Shown here one piece after another: positions 17,876 to 27,211 of a stretch of DNA of 55,352 nt; the stretch's first letter is position 1; every line of letters begins with the position of its first letter. The position numbers and the translations under genes were made by a program. Location: positions 1 through 55,352 of the forward strand of contig CALFBP010000072.1 of NCBI GenBank assembly GCA_937951625.1, given 5' to 3'. The notes under the pieces were generated by a model. That model was not told the origin of the DNA, ran no database searches, and saw only the letters and a list, made by a program, of their open reading frames with translations. Source of the DNA: an uncultured Thermoguttaceae bacterium. GTDB taxonomy: Bacteria; Planctomycetota; Planctomycetia; Pirellulales; Thermoguttaceae.

Positions 17876-18856
17876 TCATGCAGGGTTGGGCTTAGTGGTC
17901 TCTGGCTTTGTTTTTTGTCGGGATTCACCACCGGCAGGAGGTTCGTACTCGAAGTCTTTCCAGACCATCGGTCGGCGATGGATGGGTTCAATCCGCAACA
18001 TCACCTCGCCGTTCTGAAAGATGCGGACCGTGCCGTTGGATTGGCTGACCGTCACCGCGACGGCCTTCGTAGCCCGACTGATGGCCGCCGCCGCCCAGTG
18101 ACGAGACCCGAGTCCCTTGGATAGGGTAATCGTGGCGGCCGGGGCGTCGATGTAGCGACAGGCGGCCTCGACGGTACCGTCGGCCGAGACGATGATGGCG
18201 CCATCCATCTGTGCGATCTCTTTGATTCCCTCCCGAACGCGGGGATCGCCGAGATTGCGATCCTTACGGCTATATCCACGGACGGGATCAAACCCCACGG
18301 AATGGCTGTGGGCGAGGACCTTTCGGGTATCGCCGACGACAAACATGGTGCCAACCGGTTTTCCCTCCCGGCCCTCCCGGCCGATCTCGACCGCCAAGTC
18401 GACCACCAACTTGAGGGTATCGAGTGGGACTCGGGTTTCCAATTGGCGCAAGTCGCGACCAGTGAGGCGGTCCAGGTGTTCGCCGAGGTTGATGATGCTC
18501 ACCGAGTCGATGTTGTCGGCCTCGAAGCCGCTGTAGATCGCCACGACGCACGCGCCGGGGGCGAGCAAATCGTCGGCCACGGCTTCCAAGAGGGCCTGGG
18601 TCAGGCGATCGTAGACGGGGCTTTCGGGCATGTTGAGGACGACTGTTTCCAAGCCCGCCTGCTTGGCCCCCTCCAGTGCCGCCGGAGTGTCCGCGGCCAC
18701 GATCACTTTCTGTTGTCCGGCGAGATTTTTTAACCGAGCCCAATCGGCCGGACCGTCGAGCAATAACAGCACGGCGTCGGCCTCGGTCGACTCGGCGAGC
18801 CGGACCCCAAAGCCATACAGCGTCTTGACCCGATCGGTGAATCGCAGGGGCTTCAT
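17876..18856 (-). CDS. Diadenylate cyclase (DAC domain, DacZ/DisA_N type)
   Basis: 326 aa. Makes cyclic di-AMP from two ATP. The C-terminal half is a DAC domain: DGAIIV (218-223), GLGSRHWAAAAIS (248-260, the RHR motif reading RHW) and VTVSQSNGTVRIF (268-280). The N-terminal 200 residues are a separate alpha/beta domain, as in archaeal DacZ-type cyclases. There is no DisA-type DNA-binding region. The ATG at 18856 has GGTGGAG upstream. The frame stays open to 19129 and would add a hydrophobic N terminus (IITACFVFALVSAVCG); this longer form is less likely. No phosphodiesterase gene is nearby. Confidence 0.85.
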   Translation of the reverse strand: MKPLRFTDRVKTLYGFGVRLAESTEADAVLLLLDGPADWARLKNLAGQQKVIVAADTPAALEGAKQAGLETVVLNMPESPVYDRLTQALLEAVADDLLAPGACVVAIYSGFEADNIDSVSIINLGEHLDRLTGRDLRQLETRVPLDTLKLVVDLAVEIGREGREGKPVGTMFVVGDTRKVLAHSHSVGFDPVRGYSRKDRNLGDPRVREGIKEIAQMDGAIIVSADGTVEAACRYIDAPAATITLSKGLGSRHWAAAAISRATKAVAVTVSQSNGTVRIFQNGEVMLRIEPIHRRPMVWKDFEYEPPAGGESRQKTKPETTKPNPA

Positions 18857-19256
18857 GGGTGCTCCACCCGCAAGCTGCGACGCCGCGCCGACGAGATGCC
18901 CGTGCGGGCAGGGCCCCCCATCGCCCGCATGAAGCTCGTACCACCGCTCGCCGCTGCCATCCATGCCAGCACAAGAAACCGCCGGTCGCCTAGGAAAAAG
19001 GCAACCTCTGCTCCAACATCCATTTCCACCCCATGGTACGGATTTCGGCATTTTCGGGCAACCGCAAACTGCGCTCACAAGCGCGAAAACGAAACACGCC
19101 GTGATGATCGTCACGAATCCCGGACCCACCGAGCCCGAGTCCTTAGCTCTTGCGCCGGGTGACTCGCCTTGCTGACCTCGGAGGGAGAGAATGGTTCTGA
19201 CGCCTGTTTTGCCCCGGGGGCCTCATTGAGCCCCGAGTGGATCAAGGCCACAATGA
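18857..19256. other. Divergent intergenic region
   Basis: 400 bp between the diadenylate cyclase and a secreted hypothetical gene. It carries the open in-frame extension of the cyclase. No clear promoter, repeat or small gene was identified. Confidence 0.35.
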
Positions 19257-21104
19257 ATGAACGGGGCGGGCGAGGTCTTGAAATGCGTGTCACCAGCAAT
19301 GGCGTTCATGAGCTTGGGAAAGAGTTGGGGCGGCTGGGTAGGGGCGGCGGCCGCGCTGTTGTTGGCGGCCACAGGGGTCGTGCCCGGATTTTCCTCCGAG
19401 GGCAATGAATCGCTCCGCCGCGAAATCGCAGCGCTGGTGCATCAACTCGATGCCGACCAGTTCGCGGTCCGCCAGCAAGCCTTCGCGCGACTCCAGGAAC
19501 TGAGGGCGCAAGGCGACGCAGCCGGCGTGTTGGCCGAGGCATTTCAGCAGGCCCTGCTGTCGCCTGAAACGCCGTTCGAGGTGCGACGGCAAGTGGAGCG
19601 ATTGGCGTCGGGGCTGCCTCGGGAGTCGGTCGCCCCCCGGCAAGCCCCCACCGGGGAAGAACTCGACCGTCTGATCGCCCAATTAGACGACCATCAGTAC
19701 GGCGTGCGGCTCGGCGCGACCCGGCGGCTGGAATGGCTCCTGGAAAACCCTGAATCGGTGGGTCCGCTGTATGCGCGTTTGAAAGCGAGGCTCCGCGCTC
19801 CTGAACTTTCGTTGGACGCCAAGCGGTGGATCGAACCGGTGTTCATCAAGGCCCGGGGGGCGTGGCTCCGCAGCGATGCGCCCCAGTGGCCGTCGCCGGC
19901 CGTCGCGCGCACCCAAATCGAGACGTGGGTCGAGCAGCTTGCCCGACCGGCTGGTTCCGGGGACCCGGCGTCTTCGTGGCGCGATCGGGAAGTAGCGTTG
20001 CGGGAACTTCAAGACCTGCTCGCCAGCGACGATTACGCGGGGCAAGTCCAAAAGGCCCTAGAAGGCCGACTGGCCCGCGGAAACCTCGATGACCGCGCGG
20101 TCCGCGACGTGACCACGTTGCTCGATCTGTGCCGTCCGGCGATGGTGGCCGAATATTGGCAAGGCCGCCGCCATTTGAACACGCAGCACCTTTGGATTGG
20201 CGTTCCGAAACGGGAAGGGCAGGCGGAACGGGCCAGCCACTTCGACTACGTGGATGACCACACGGCGTTTTGCGTCAGCGGGCAGAATCTCTCGCCGGGC
20301 AATCACCGCGTGGGCATCGCGTTTCCGCATCCCAAGGCGTTCGGGGCGATGTTCCACCTGGTGAATTTGTCCACGCCGCGGCAAAAGATGGCTTACGCCA
20401 GCCTAAGCCAACGCGACTCGCGCGAACGGCTTGCCCAGATCACCCGGCGGACGCTGGGCGAACTCCTCGCCGCCAAGCAGCGGCTTTCGCTGGAGGAGCT
20501 ATTTTTGTTGGAGCAACTCGATCCGACCGAGGTTTCGCGGTTCGCCGGAGAGTATTTTCTCCTTGTCGACGACCAGCCCATTCCAGAGGATGCGGTGAAG
20601 ACCTATCTAGGTCGGCCCCCGACGCCGGGATACCACTCGACGGGCAGCTTGTTCGATTCCGTGTTGGCCAGCCGGCATGGAATGCTTTGTTTTCGTCTGG
20701 CCCAGGATGGTACCCAGGCTGCCATGCCGAATCTGCTTCGTGCCTTGGAGAAGAACCGCTTTTTGCCGCCGACGGCCAAAGCTCCGCACCGCCTGCCCTG
20801 GCTGGCCGCGCTGGCGATCGCGGCTCGCGACCCCTGGCCCGGGGCCGATGCCTGGCTGGCCACGTTGATCGAAAAAACTGACGCCTTGATCGTCGGCCGA
20901 GAAGCCCCGCCTGAAATCGGGGCGACGGCTGCGGCGATCCTTCTGGTTCGCCGCGGGGAAGAACCGCCTCTCTTCGGACTCAACGTGGTCGGCGATCCCC
21001 TGTTGGAGCACGTGGGACTGACAGGGTACCGGTTTGCCTCCCCCGCAGCGCGTCAGCGGGTCTGGCAATGGTGGTCGGCTCGCCAAGCCAGGACGTCCCC
21101 ATGA
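19257..21104 (+). CDS. Secreted hypothetical protein with helical (HEAT-like) N-terminal region
   Basis: Up to 615 aa. A signal peptide is visible from the internal Met at 19299 (WVGAAAALLLAATGVVPGF), so translation may begin at 19299 or 19308 rather than 19257; none has a good Shine-Dalgarno. Residues 45-290 contain helical pairs with VRQQAFARLQEL and VRLGATRRLEWLL, typical of HEAT-like repeats in planctomycete exported proteins. The C-terminal half (DYVDDHTAFCVSGQNLSPGN onward) is not recognised. No catalytic motif seen. Confidence 0.65.
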   Translation: MNGAGEVLKCVSPAMAFMSLGKSWGGWVGAAAALLLAATGVVPGFSSEGNESLRREIAALVHQLDADQFAVRQQAFARLQELRAQGDAAGVLAEAFQQALLSPETPFEVRRQVERLASGLPRESVAPRQAPTGEELDRLIAQLDDHQYGVRLGATRRLEWLLENPESVGPLYARLKARLRAPELSLDAKRWIEPVFIKARGAWLRSDAPQWPSPAVARTQIETWVEQLARPAGSGDPASSWRDREVALRELQDLLASDDYAGQVQKALEGRLARGNLDDRAVRDVTTLLDLCRPAMVAEYWQGRRHLNTQHLWIGVPKREGQAERASHFDYVDDHTAFCVSGQNLSPGNHRVGIAFPHPKAFGAMFHLVNLSTPRQKMAYASLSQRDSRERLAQITRRTLGELLAAKQRLSLEELFLLEQLDPTEVSRFAGEYFLLVDDQPIPEDAVKTYLGRPPTPGYHSTGSLFDSVLASRHGMLCFRLAQDGTQAAMPNLLRALEKNRFLPPTAKAPHRLPWLAALAIAARDPWPGADAWLATLIEKTDALIVGREAPPEIGATAAAILLVRRGEEPPLFGLNVVGDPLLEHVGLTGYRFASPAARQRVWQWWSARQARTSP

Positions 21105-21314
21105 CACCCCGACTTCGCCTATCGCCATCCCTCTCCACGATGGCAATCGAGCCGAAATCGTGGTTCCACGCTGCGACGCTTCTATGAGTCTGAGATTGAC
21201 GATCGGGGCGATTTCGCGATCGAGCAAAGCGATCGCGGACCAAGCGGGCAGCCCGCCTGTTCCAAGGAGATTTCCAAGGACCTCGCCGGGGCAGCCTGGG
21301 ACGGGCGAGCCAAC

Positions 21315-23126
21315 TCAGCTTGACTCAGGCCGATCACTGCCGAACGTGCGAGTTTGAATCAGCGGACCGCTGCTCTTGCCGACGCCGCCCTTGAGTTCGC
21401 TGGGCGGGATGCTCGGGGTGCTGGCTGCCGAGGGACCGCTGGGACGGCTCGGCTCCTCCGCCGCTTCCTCATTCCATTGAACGCGCTTGCGCGAAAGGCC
21501 GATCTTCCGCTCGTCGACGTCGACGCGAAGGATCTTGACCTCGATTTCATCCCCGACCTTGACGACTTCCTCGGGATTCTCGACCTTGTGGTCGGCCAGC
21601 TCAGAGATGTGCAGCAGGCCCTCCAAGCCATTCTCCAGGCCCACAAAGACCCCAAAATTCGTGATCTTGGTCACCGTGCCCTTGACCACCTGACCGGACT
21701 CGTACTTGGATGGGATGTCCCGGTCCCAGGGGTCTTCGGACATCTGTTTCAAACCGAGGGCGATGCGTCGCCGCGTCTGGTCGACCGCGATCACGCGGCA
21801 TTCGACTTGCTGGCCTTTTTCAAGCATCTCGCTGGGGTGACTGATCTTCCGCGTCCAGGACATGTCGCTGACGTGCAGCAGCCCGTCGATCCCCTCCTCG
21901 ATCTCGATGAACGCGCCGTAGTTGGTGAGGTTGCGGACCGTACCGCGTACGACAGTTCCTGGCGGGTAGCGCTCGGCCACGCGATCCCAAGGATTCTCCT
22001 GAATCTGCTTCATGCCCAGGGAAATCTCTTGCTTTTCCTTGTTGATCGCCAGCACGATCACTTCGACCTCGTCATCGACCTGGACCAACTCACTGGGGTG
22101 GTTGATCCGCTTGGTCCAGGACATTTCGCTGATATGGACCAGTCCTTCGATTCCTTCCTCGAGCTTGACGAACGCGCCGTAGCTCATCACGTTGACCACG
22201 GTGCCGCGGTGGCGGCTGCCGACCGGGTACTTCTCTTCGACGTTTTCCCAGGGGCTGGCCGATTTCTGCTTTAGTCCCAGGGCGATTTTTTCCTTTTCGT
22301 AATCGATGTGGAGGATTTGGACCTCGATTTCCTGGTCGATGGAGAGCATCTCGGAGGGATGGTTGATCCGGCCCCAACTCATATCGGTGATATGGAGCAG
22401 GCCGTCGATGCCGCCGAGGTCGACAAAGGCGCCGAAGTCGGCGATGTTCTTGACCACGCCGCGGCGGAGGTCGCCCACCTTGAGTTCCGCAAGCAACTGC
22501 TCTTTCTTCTCCTTGCGTTCGGCTTCGATCAGGGCCCGGCGGCTGACCACGATGTTGCGCCGCGCCTCGTCGATCTTCAGCACCAGGCATTGGATCGTGC
22601 GGCCGATGTAATCGCCAATGTCGGCCGGTCGACGAATATCGACCTGGCTGGCGGGCAAGAAGACGTTCACGCCAATATCGACCAGCAACCCCCCCTTGAT
22701 CTTGCGGCTGACCACGCCGGTCACCACGTCGTTCTCATGGACCGACTCCATGACCTTCTTCCAGGCCTCGATCTTCTCGGCCTTGCGCTTGCTCAGGGTA
22801 ATCATCCCCCGGGCATCATCCACCAGGCCGTAGACATCCTCGATGTCCTCGATGAGAACTTTGATCAATTGGCCAGGCTGGGGAGGGGGTTCATTCGGTT
22901 CCCACTCGCTTAGGGGGATAACCCCTTCACTCTTGTAGCCCACGTCCACAAGAACGAACTCGCCTTCGACCCGCAGGATCCGACCCTGAACAATTTCGTT
23001 GACGGCGACATCGCCGCCACCCCAGTCGATTTCCTCGGGCGGCGTGCCCTGCAAAGCGGCAGTGAATTCCTCTTGCCACTCCTCCTCACTGAGATCCAGA
23101 CCGCGAATTAGGTTGCGATTGACCAT
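21315..23126 (-). CDS. rpsA: 30S ribosomal protein S1
   Basis: About 603 aa. Binds mRNA and brings it to the 30S subunit. Six S1 (OB-fold) domains are visible, the best matched being GAFVDLGGIDGLLHITDMSW, YGAFVKLEEGIEGLVHISEM, YGAFIEIEEGIDGLLHVSDM and FGVFVGLENGLEGLLHISEL. The C terminus is Ser/Pro-rich and unstructured. The ATG at 23126 (MVNRNLIRGLDLSEEEW) is preferred over an upstream in-frame start at 23177. A Shine-Dalgarno is weak, as is common for S1. A strong sigma-70 promoter lies about 130 bp upstream. Confidence 0.96.
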   Translation of the reverse strand: MVNRNLIRGLDLSEEEWQEEFTAALQGTPPEEIDWGGGDVAVNEIVQGRILRVEGEFVLVDVGYKSEGVIPLSEWEPNEPPPQPGQLIKVLIEDIEDVYGLVDDARGMITLSKRKAEKIEAWKKVMESVHENDVVTGVVSRKIKGGLLVDIGVNVFLPASQVDIRRPADIGDYIGRTIQCLVLKIDEARRNIVVSRRALIEAERKEKKEQLLAELKVGDLRRGVVKNIADFGAFVDLGGIDGLLHITDMSWGRINHPSEMLSIDQEIEVQILHIDYEKEKIALGLKQKSASPWENVEEKYPVGSRHRGTVVNVMSYGAFVKLEEGIEGLVHISEMSWTKRINHPSELVQVDDEVEVIVLAINKEKQEISLGMKQIQENPWDRVAERYPPGTVVRGTVRNLTNYGAFIEIEEGIDGLLHVSDMSWTRKISHPSEMLEKGQQVECRVIAVDQTRRRIALGLKQMSEDPWDRDIPSKYESGQVVKGTVTKITNFGVFVGLENGLEGLLHISELADHKVENPEEVVKVGDEIEVKILRVDVDERKIGLSRKRVQWNEEAAEEPSRPSGPSAASTPSIPPSELKGGVGKSSGPLIQTRTFGSDRPESS

Positions 23127-23251
23127 GTTCTGATGACTACCACCCGGTCGGTGGGCACACTCCAGCGACCACGACAAAGAGCCAGAGACCCCCTCTCCGC
23201 CCGAAACCCCTCCACCAGCGGGTCTCTCCCAAAAGCGTTGAGGAAACCGCC

Positions 23252-23280
23252 AATATAACAGACCCCGGTAGTCTTAACAA
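23252..23280 (-). promoter_or_regulatory. Sigma-70-type promoter for rpsA
   Basis: On the minus strand TTGTTA (23275-23280), a 17-bp spacer and TATATT (23252-23257). Transcription would start near 23245, leaving a leader of about 120 nt before rpsA, long enough for autoregulatory structure. Confidence 0.55.
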
Positions 23281-23364
23281 TCGCGTCCGACAGCGATTCA
23301 AGGCCCGGAGCTCCGGCCAGGGGCCGGCTACTCTGCTGCCAGGCGCTCCCAGTGCCAGTCCCAG

Positions 23365-23410
23365 CCCGTCCCAGCGTCCCAGGCGTCCCGGAGCGTCCCA
23401 GGCGGCCCAG
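23365..23410 (+). repeat. Short tandem repeat of a CGTCCCAGG-like unit
   Basis: Four to five imperfect copies of CGTCCCAG(G) or CGTCCCGGA in 46 bp, between the rpsA and hisA promoters. Highly G+C-rich against the neighbouring promoters. Confidence 0.5.
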
Positions 23411-23429
23411 CCATTGTGTCACCTCGACC

Positions 23430-23458
23430 TTGCAAGCCGATGGTGTGTGTGTCATATT
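23430..23458 (+). promoter_or_regulatory. Candidate hisA promoter
   Basis: TTGCAA (23430-23435), a 17-bp spacer and CATATT (23453-23458) match sigma-70 at 4 of 6 in each box. The start codon is 47 bp downstream. Confidence 0.4.
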
Positions 23459-23505
23459 ACCGGTTTTGCCAATGAGCTACCGTGGATGGCAGGAGAAATG
23501 CGGTA

Positions 23506-24222
23506 GTGCAGATCTGGCCAGCAATCGACTTACGTGGCGGGAAGTGCGTCCGCTTGCAACAGGGGGACTTCGCCCGCGAAACGGTCTTCGGCGAGAATCC
23601 GGCATCCATGGCCCAACATTGGGTGAGTCAAGGCGCCGAATGTATCCATTTGGTGGATTTGGACGGCGCCCGGACGGGGGAACCTGTTAACGAAGCAGCG
23701 GTGCTTTCCATTCTCCGGGCGGTTACCGTTCCCTGCGAATTGGGTGGAGGGATTCGCGACCAGGAGACGATTGAGCGGTGGCTGGGCGCAGGGGTTGCGA
23801 GGCTTGTGGTGGGCACGCGAGCGATTCAACAACCGGATTGGTTCCGGCAAATGTGCCGGCGGTTTCCCGGGAAATTGGTGCTGGGAATTGATGCCCGGGA
23901 TGGTCGCGTGGCCACTCACGGCTGGCTCCAGACCAGCGCCGTCGAGGCGACCCGTTTGGCCGAACAGTTTAGCGACGAGCCGATCGCGGCGATCGTGTAC
24001 ACCGACATTGCCAGTGATGGGATGATGGCCGGTCCGAACGTGGCGGCGATGGCTGCGATGAAACGGGCGGCCCATTGCCCCGTCGTGGCGTCCGGAGGCG
24101 TGACTACGGTGGACGACGTGGTTCGCCTGGCCGAGGTGGGGATGGATGGTTGCATCATTGGTCGGGCACTGTATGAGGGAACAATCACCTTGAGCGAGGC
24201 AATTCAGGCGGGGAGGCGTTGA
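23506..24222 (+). CDS. hisA: ProFAR isomerase HisA
   Basis: 238 aa, (beta/alpha)8 barrel. Converts ProFAR to PRFAR in histidine synthesis. The start is GTG at 23506, because AGGAG lies 10 nt upstream and the family begins IWPAIDLRGGKCVRL; the ORF can be read from 23482 but those residues are not conserved. The catalytic Asp is in AIDLRGGK and the second in IYTDIASDGM-like VYTDIASDGM. Phosphate-binding loops are ELGGGIRD and VVASGGV. Standing alone from other his genes, it is probably a single-gene unit. Confidence 0.96.
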   Translation: MQIWPAIDLRGGKCVRLQQGDFARETVFGENPASMAQHWVSQGAECIHLVDLDGARTGEPVNEAAVLSILRAVTVPCELGGGIRDQETIERWLGAGVARLVVGTRAIQQPDWFRQMCRRFPGKLVLGIDARDGRVATHGWLQTSAVEATRLAEQFSDEPIAAIVYTDIASDGMMAGPNVAAMAAMKRAAHCPVVASGGVTTVDDVVRLAEVGMDGCIIGRALYEGTITLSEAIQAGRR

Positions 24223-24347
24223 ACCGATAGAAGCGTTGGGGCTGCCCGTTCCAAGGTCTCGGGGCGAGCAGGGCCACGATTCGGCTCGGAACGGCAAGGG
24301 CACGGACCTTCCCGCGGCACCGCAGAAATTTTTCGAAGGGTCTATTC

Positions 24348-26447
24348 ATGGCGAAGTATTCGGTCGAGCAAATTCGCAACGTTGTTTTTTGCGGCCACAA
24401 GTCGTGCGGCAAGACCACTTTGGTCGACCGCATGTTGACTACCACGGGCATGGTCAAGCGTCCCGCCAGCGTCGACGAGGGGACGAGCATCTGCGATTTC
24501 GACGAGGAAGAAAAACTGCACCGCTACACGATCGAGGCAAGCGTGGCGCATTTCGATCATGCGGGAAAGCACTTCAACGTCATCGACACGCCCGGCTATC
24601 CAGACTTCATTGGCCAAGCGGTGGGCGCGATGCGGGGCGCGGACATGGCGGCGATCGTGATCAACGCCCAGAGCGGCGTCGAGGTCAACACGCGGCGGGT
24701 GTTCGCCGAGGCGGGCAAGGCGGGGCTCGGCCGGATGATCGTCATCAACAAGATGGACGGTGAGAACATCGACTTTCCGGCCCTCGTCGAGAGCATCCAA
24801 AAGCTTTGGGGCAATGCCTGCGTGTTGCTGAACGTGCCGCTGGGATCGGGCGAGGGCTTCCGCGGTGTGGCAAGCACTTTGGATGTTCCCGTCGACACAA
24901 CGGGCGCGCTGGTCGATCCCGCCGAGATCAACCGCTCGATCACCGACTCGATCATCGAGGCCGACGAGGAGGTCATGGAACGCTACCTGGAGGGCACGCC
25001 GCCGACCCGTGAAGAGCTTTCCCGCCTCATCGTCCAGGCGGTGGTCGCCGGCAGCTTGATTCCGATCGTCTGCGTCTCGGCGAAGACGGGTGTGGGATTT
25101 GCGGAGTTGTTGGACGCCATGGCGGTCTGCTGTGTGCCGCCCGACAAGATCGCCCGCAAGGCCACCAGGGGCGACGACGGCGAAGTGGAGGTGAAAGCCG
25201 ATCCCAACGGCCCGCTCGTGGCCCAGGTGTTCAAGACCCGCATCGACCCCTTTGTTCAGAAACTGAGTTTCCTTCGCATTTTCTCGGGCACGCTGAAGAA
25301 GGAGTCGTCGGTGCAGTTGGCCGGGGCGCGAAAGCCGATCAAGCTCGCGCAGTTGTACCACGTTCAGGCCAGCGAGACAGAACCGGTGGACGAGGCGGGG
25401 CCGGGCGAGATCGTGGCGGTGACGAAGGTCGAGGAATTGGTGACCGGCAGCACGCTGGGGGATTTGATGATGCCCCCCATCGCATTTCCCACTCCCATGG
25501 TTGGCTTGGCCGCTTCCCCCAAGAGCCGCGGCGACGAGGCCAAACTCTCCGGTGCGTTGGCCAAGATCGCTCAGGAAGATGGAACCTTCCGCCGCGAGTT
25601 GGACACGCAGACCAAGGAAATGGTCATCTACGGGATGAGCGAGTTGCACTTGCAGATCATCCGCGAGAGGCTCAAGCGCCGCGACAAGGTCGAGGTGGAG
25701 ACCAAGGAACCGAAGATCCCTTACCGCGAGACGATCCAGGCCAATGCCGAGGGGATGTACCGCCACAAGAAGCAGACCGGCGGCCGCGGACAGTTCGGCG
25801 AGGTCCACATCCGCATGTTCCCCTTCCCGCCGGGAACCAAAGTCGAGGAGTTCGCCACCAAGGAACGCTTCCCCCAAATGAAAGAGGTCCATTACGACGC
25901 CGAGAACAATTTTCTCTGGATCGATTCCATCGTCGGGGCCTCGATTCCCGGTAACTTCATGCCTGCCGTCGAGAAAGGCTTCAGAGACCGGTTGGAGCGG
26001 GGGGTGATCGCAGGCTACAAGGTGAAGGACCTCTGTATCGAGGTCTTCTTCGGAAAGCACCACCCCGTCGATAGCTCGGAACAAGCCTTTAAGACCGCTG
26101 CCTCGATGGCCTTTCGTAACGTGTTCCAGCAGGCCAAGCCCAGCCTTTTGGAACCGATCGTGAGGCTGGAAGTGACGGTGCCAGGGGACAAGCTGGGCGA
26201 CATATCCAGCGACATGTCGGGCCGTCGGGGCCGCGTGCTAGGCATGTCGTCCGCCGGTGGCGACCTCCAGACCGTGATCGCCGAAGTCCCCCTGGCCGAA
26301 GTCACCAACTACGCCCGCGCGTTGTCCAGCATCACCGGCGGTCAGGGCAGCTATACCATGGAGTTCACCCGCTACGACCTCGTGCCTGCAAACATCATGC
26401 GCGAAATCGTCGAGAAGGCCCAGCTCAAGGAAGAGGAAGAAGAATAG
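24348..26447 (+). CDS. Elongation factor G-like protein (EF-G2 type, variant G domain)
   Basis: 699 aa with all five EF-G domains. G1 is GHKSCGKTT (16-24) instead of GHIDAGKTT. G3 is DTPGYPDF (79-86) instead of DTPGHVDF, so the catalytic His is Tyr. G4 NKMD (133-136) is normal. Domain IV (YRHKKQTGGRGQFGEVHI) and domain V are intact, and the C terminus is acidic. Family members with this G domain are paralogues of unclear role, sometimes without ribosome-dependent GTPase activity. The canonical fusA is expected elsewhere in the genome. It lies 125 bp after hisA on the same strand. Confidence 0.9.
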   Translation: MAKYSVEQIRNVVFCGHKSCGKTTLVDRMLTTTGMVKRPASVDEGTSICDFDEEEKLHRYTIEASVAHFDHAGKHFNVIDTPGYPDFIGQAVGAMRGADMAAIVINAQSGVEVNTRRVFAEAGKAGLGRMIVINKMDGENIDFPALVESIQKLWGNACVLLNVPLGSGEGFRGVASTLDVPVDTTGALVDPAEINRSITDSIIEADEEVMERYLEGTPPTREELSRLIVQAVVAGSLIPIVCVSAKTGVGFAELLDAMAVCCVPPDKIARKATRGDDGEVEVKADPNGPLVAQVFKTRIDPFVQKLSFLRIFSGTLKKESSVQLAGARKPIKLAQLYHVQASETEPVDEAGPGEIVAVTKVEELVTGSTLGDLMMPPIAFPTPMVGLAASPKSRGDEAKLSGALAKIAQEDGTFRRELDTQTKEMVIYGMSELHLQIIRERLKRRDKVEVETKEPKIPYRETIQANAEGMYRHKKQTGGRGQFGEVHIRMFPFPPGTKVEEFATKERFPQMKEVHYDAENNFLWIDSIVGASIPGNFMPAVEKGFRDRLERGVIAGYKVKDLCIEVFFGKHHPVDSSEQAFKTAASMAFRNVFQQAKPSLLEPIVRLEVTVPGDKLGDISSDMSGRRGRVLGMSSAGGDLQTVIAEVPLAEVTNYARALSSITGGQGSYTMEFTRYDLVPANIMREIVEKAQLKEEEEE

Positions 26448-26626
26448 CCCGGCGGCGGTCCAGGGCGGCGCCGCCCAGCGAACCACACCGCCCGTGCATC
26501 GCCACAATGCTTGTTCTGAAGTTTGCTTTCAGCCGCTCGGTGGACAAAAGTTCGCCACGCGAGTATCTTGGGCGCAGTAGTTTTTTGGATGCGTGTGGGT
26601 CGTGACCAGTGGGGAGGATCGAGCAC

Positions 26627-27052
26627 ATGGCCAAAAAAAAGCCAGCGAAGAAGACGCTGAAAAAGGCGACCACCAAAAAAGCCGCCAAAGTGGCGGGAAA
26701 GAAAAAAACAGCGAAAAAGGCCGTGAAAAAGGCTGCCGCCAGCCCAAAGGCGAAGGCCGTCCGGAAGGTGACGACCAAGAAGATAGTGAAAAAGAAAAAG
26801 GCTGTTAAGCCAACGACGAAAAAGGTCTTCGAGCAAGTGGTCGCCTCCTCCCCGGTCGTGGAAGTCTTGCAAGCGGCGCCTGTCGAAGCTCCAACCCCGC
26901 CGCCTCCAGAAGGGCCGTCTCCTTCGGCCGAACCCGGGCCTTCGGCTACTCCCCCCCAACCACCGACGGCCCTGGTCTCCGAGCCATCTCCCGAGCCCAT
27001 CGCCGAGTCTCCCATAGAGGCGACTTCCCCTTCTGATGATGGGGCAGGTTAG
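26627..27052 (+). CDS. Lysine-rich histone H1-like protein with proline-rich tail
   Basis: About 141 aa. Residues 1-70 are almost all Lys, Ala and Thr (KKATTKKAAKVAGKKKTAKK and similar), like the tail of histone H1 and bacterial HC1/AlgP-type nucleoid proteins. Residues 80-141 are Pro/Glu/Ser-rich. It probably binds DNA or RNA non-specifically. The ATG at 26627 has GGGGAGG about 9 nt upstream; an in-frame start at 26609 is less likely. It converges with the KAS III gene. Confidence 0.7.
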   Translation: MAKKKPAKKTLKKATTKKAAKVAGKKKTAKKAVKKAAASPKAKAVRKVTTKKIVKKKKAVKPTTKKVFEQVVASSPVVEVLQAAPVEAPTPPPPEGPSPSAEPGPSATPPQPPTALVSEPSPEPIAESPIEATSPSDDGAG

Positions 27053-27211
27053 GGGATCGGATTCGAGCGAGATTGGAAAAAGCGGGGCTTTGGGGAAGCG
27101 TCCTCGCCCGTCGCGTGTCTCCAGCCAATCGGGAGGGAAGCGACGGAGAGACATATCCCGATCATACCCTAGCCGGGTGAGGAAGACGCTTTTGCCGCTC
27201 GCGTTTCGCTT

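Noticed and set aside
21354-22913. Two long plus frames (306 and 201 aa) opposite rpsA
   Set aside because: They are generated by the repeated S1 domains read on the other strand.
24342-26084. A 580-aa minus frame opposite the EF-G gene
   Set aside because: EF-G is well supported; the minus reading is the usual shadow.
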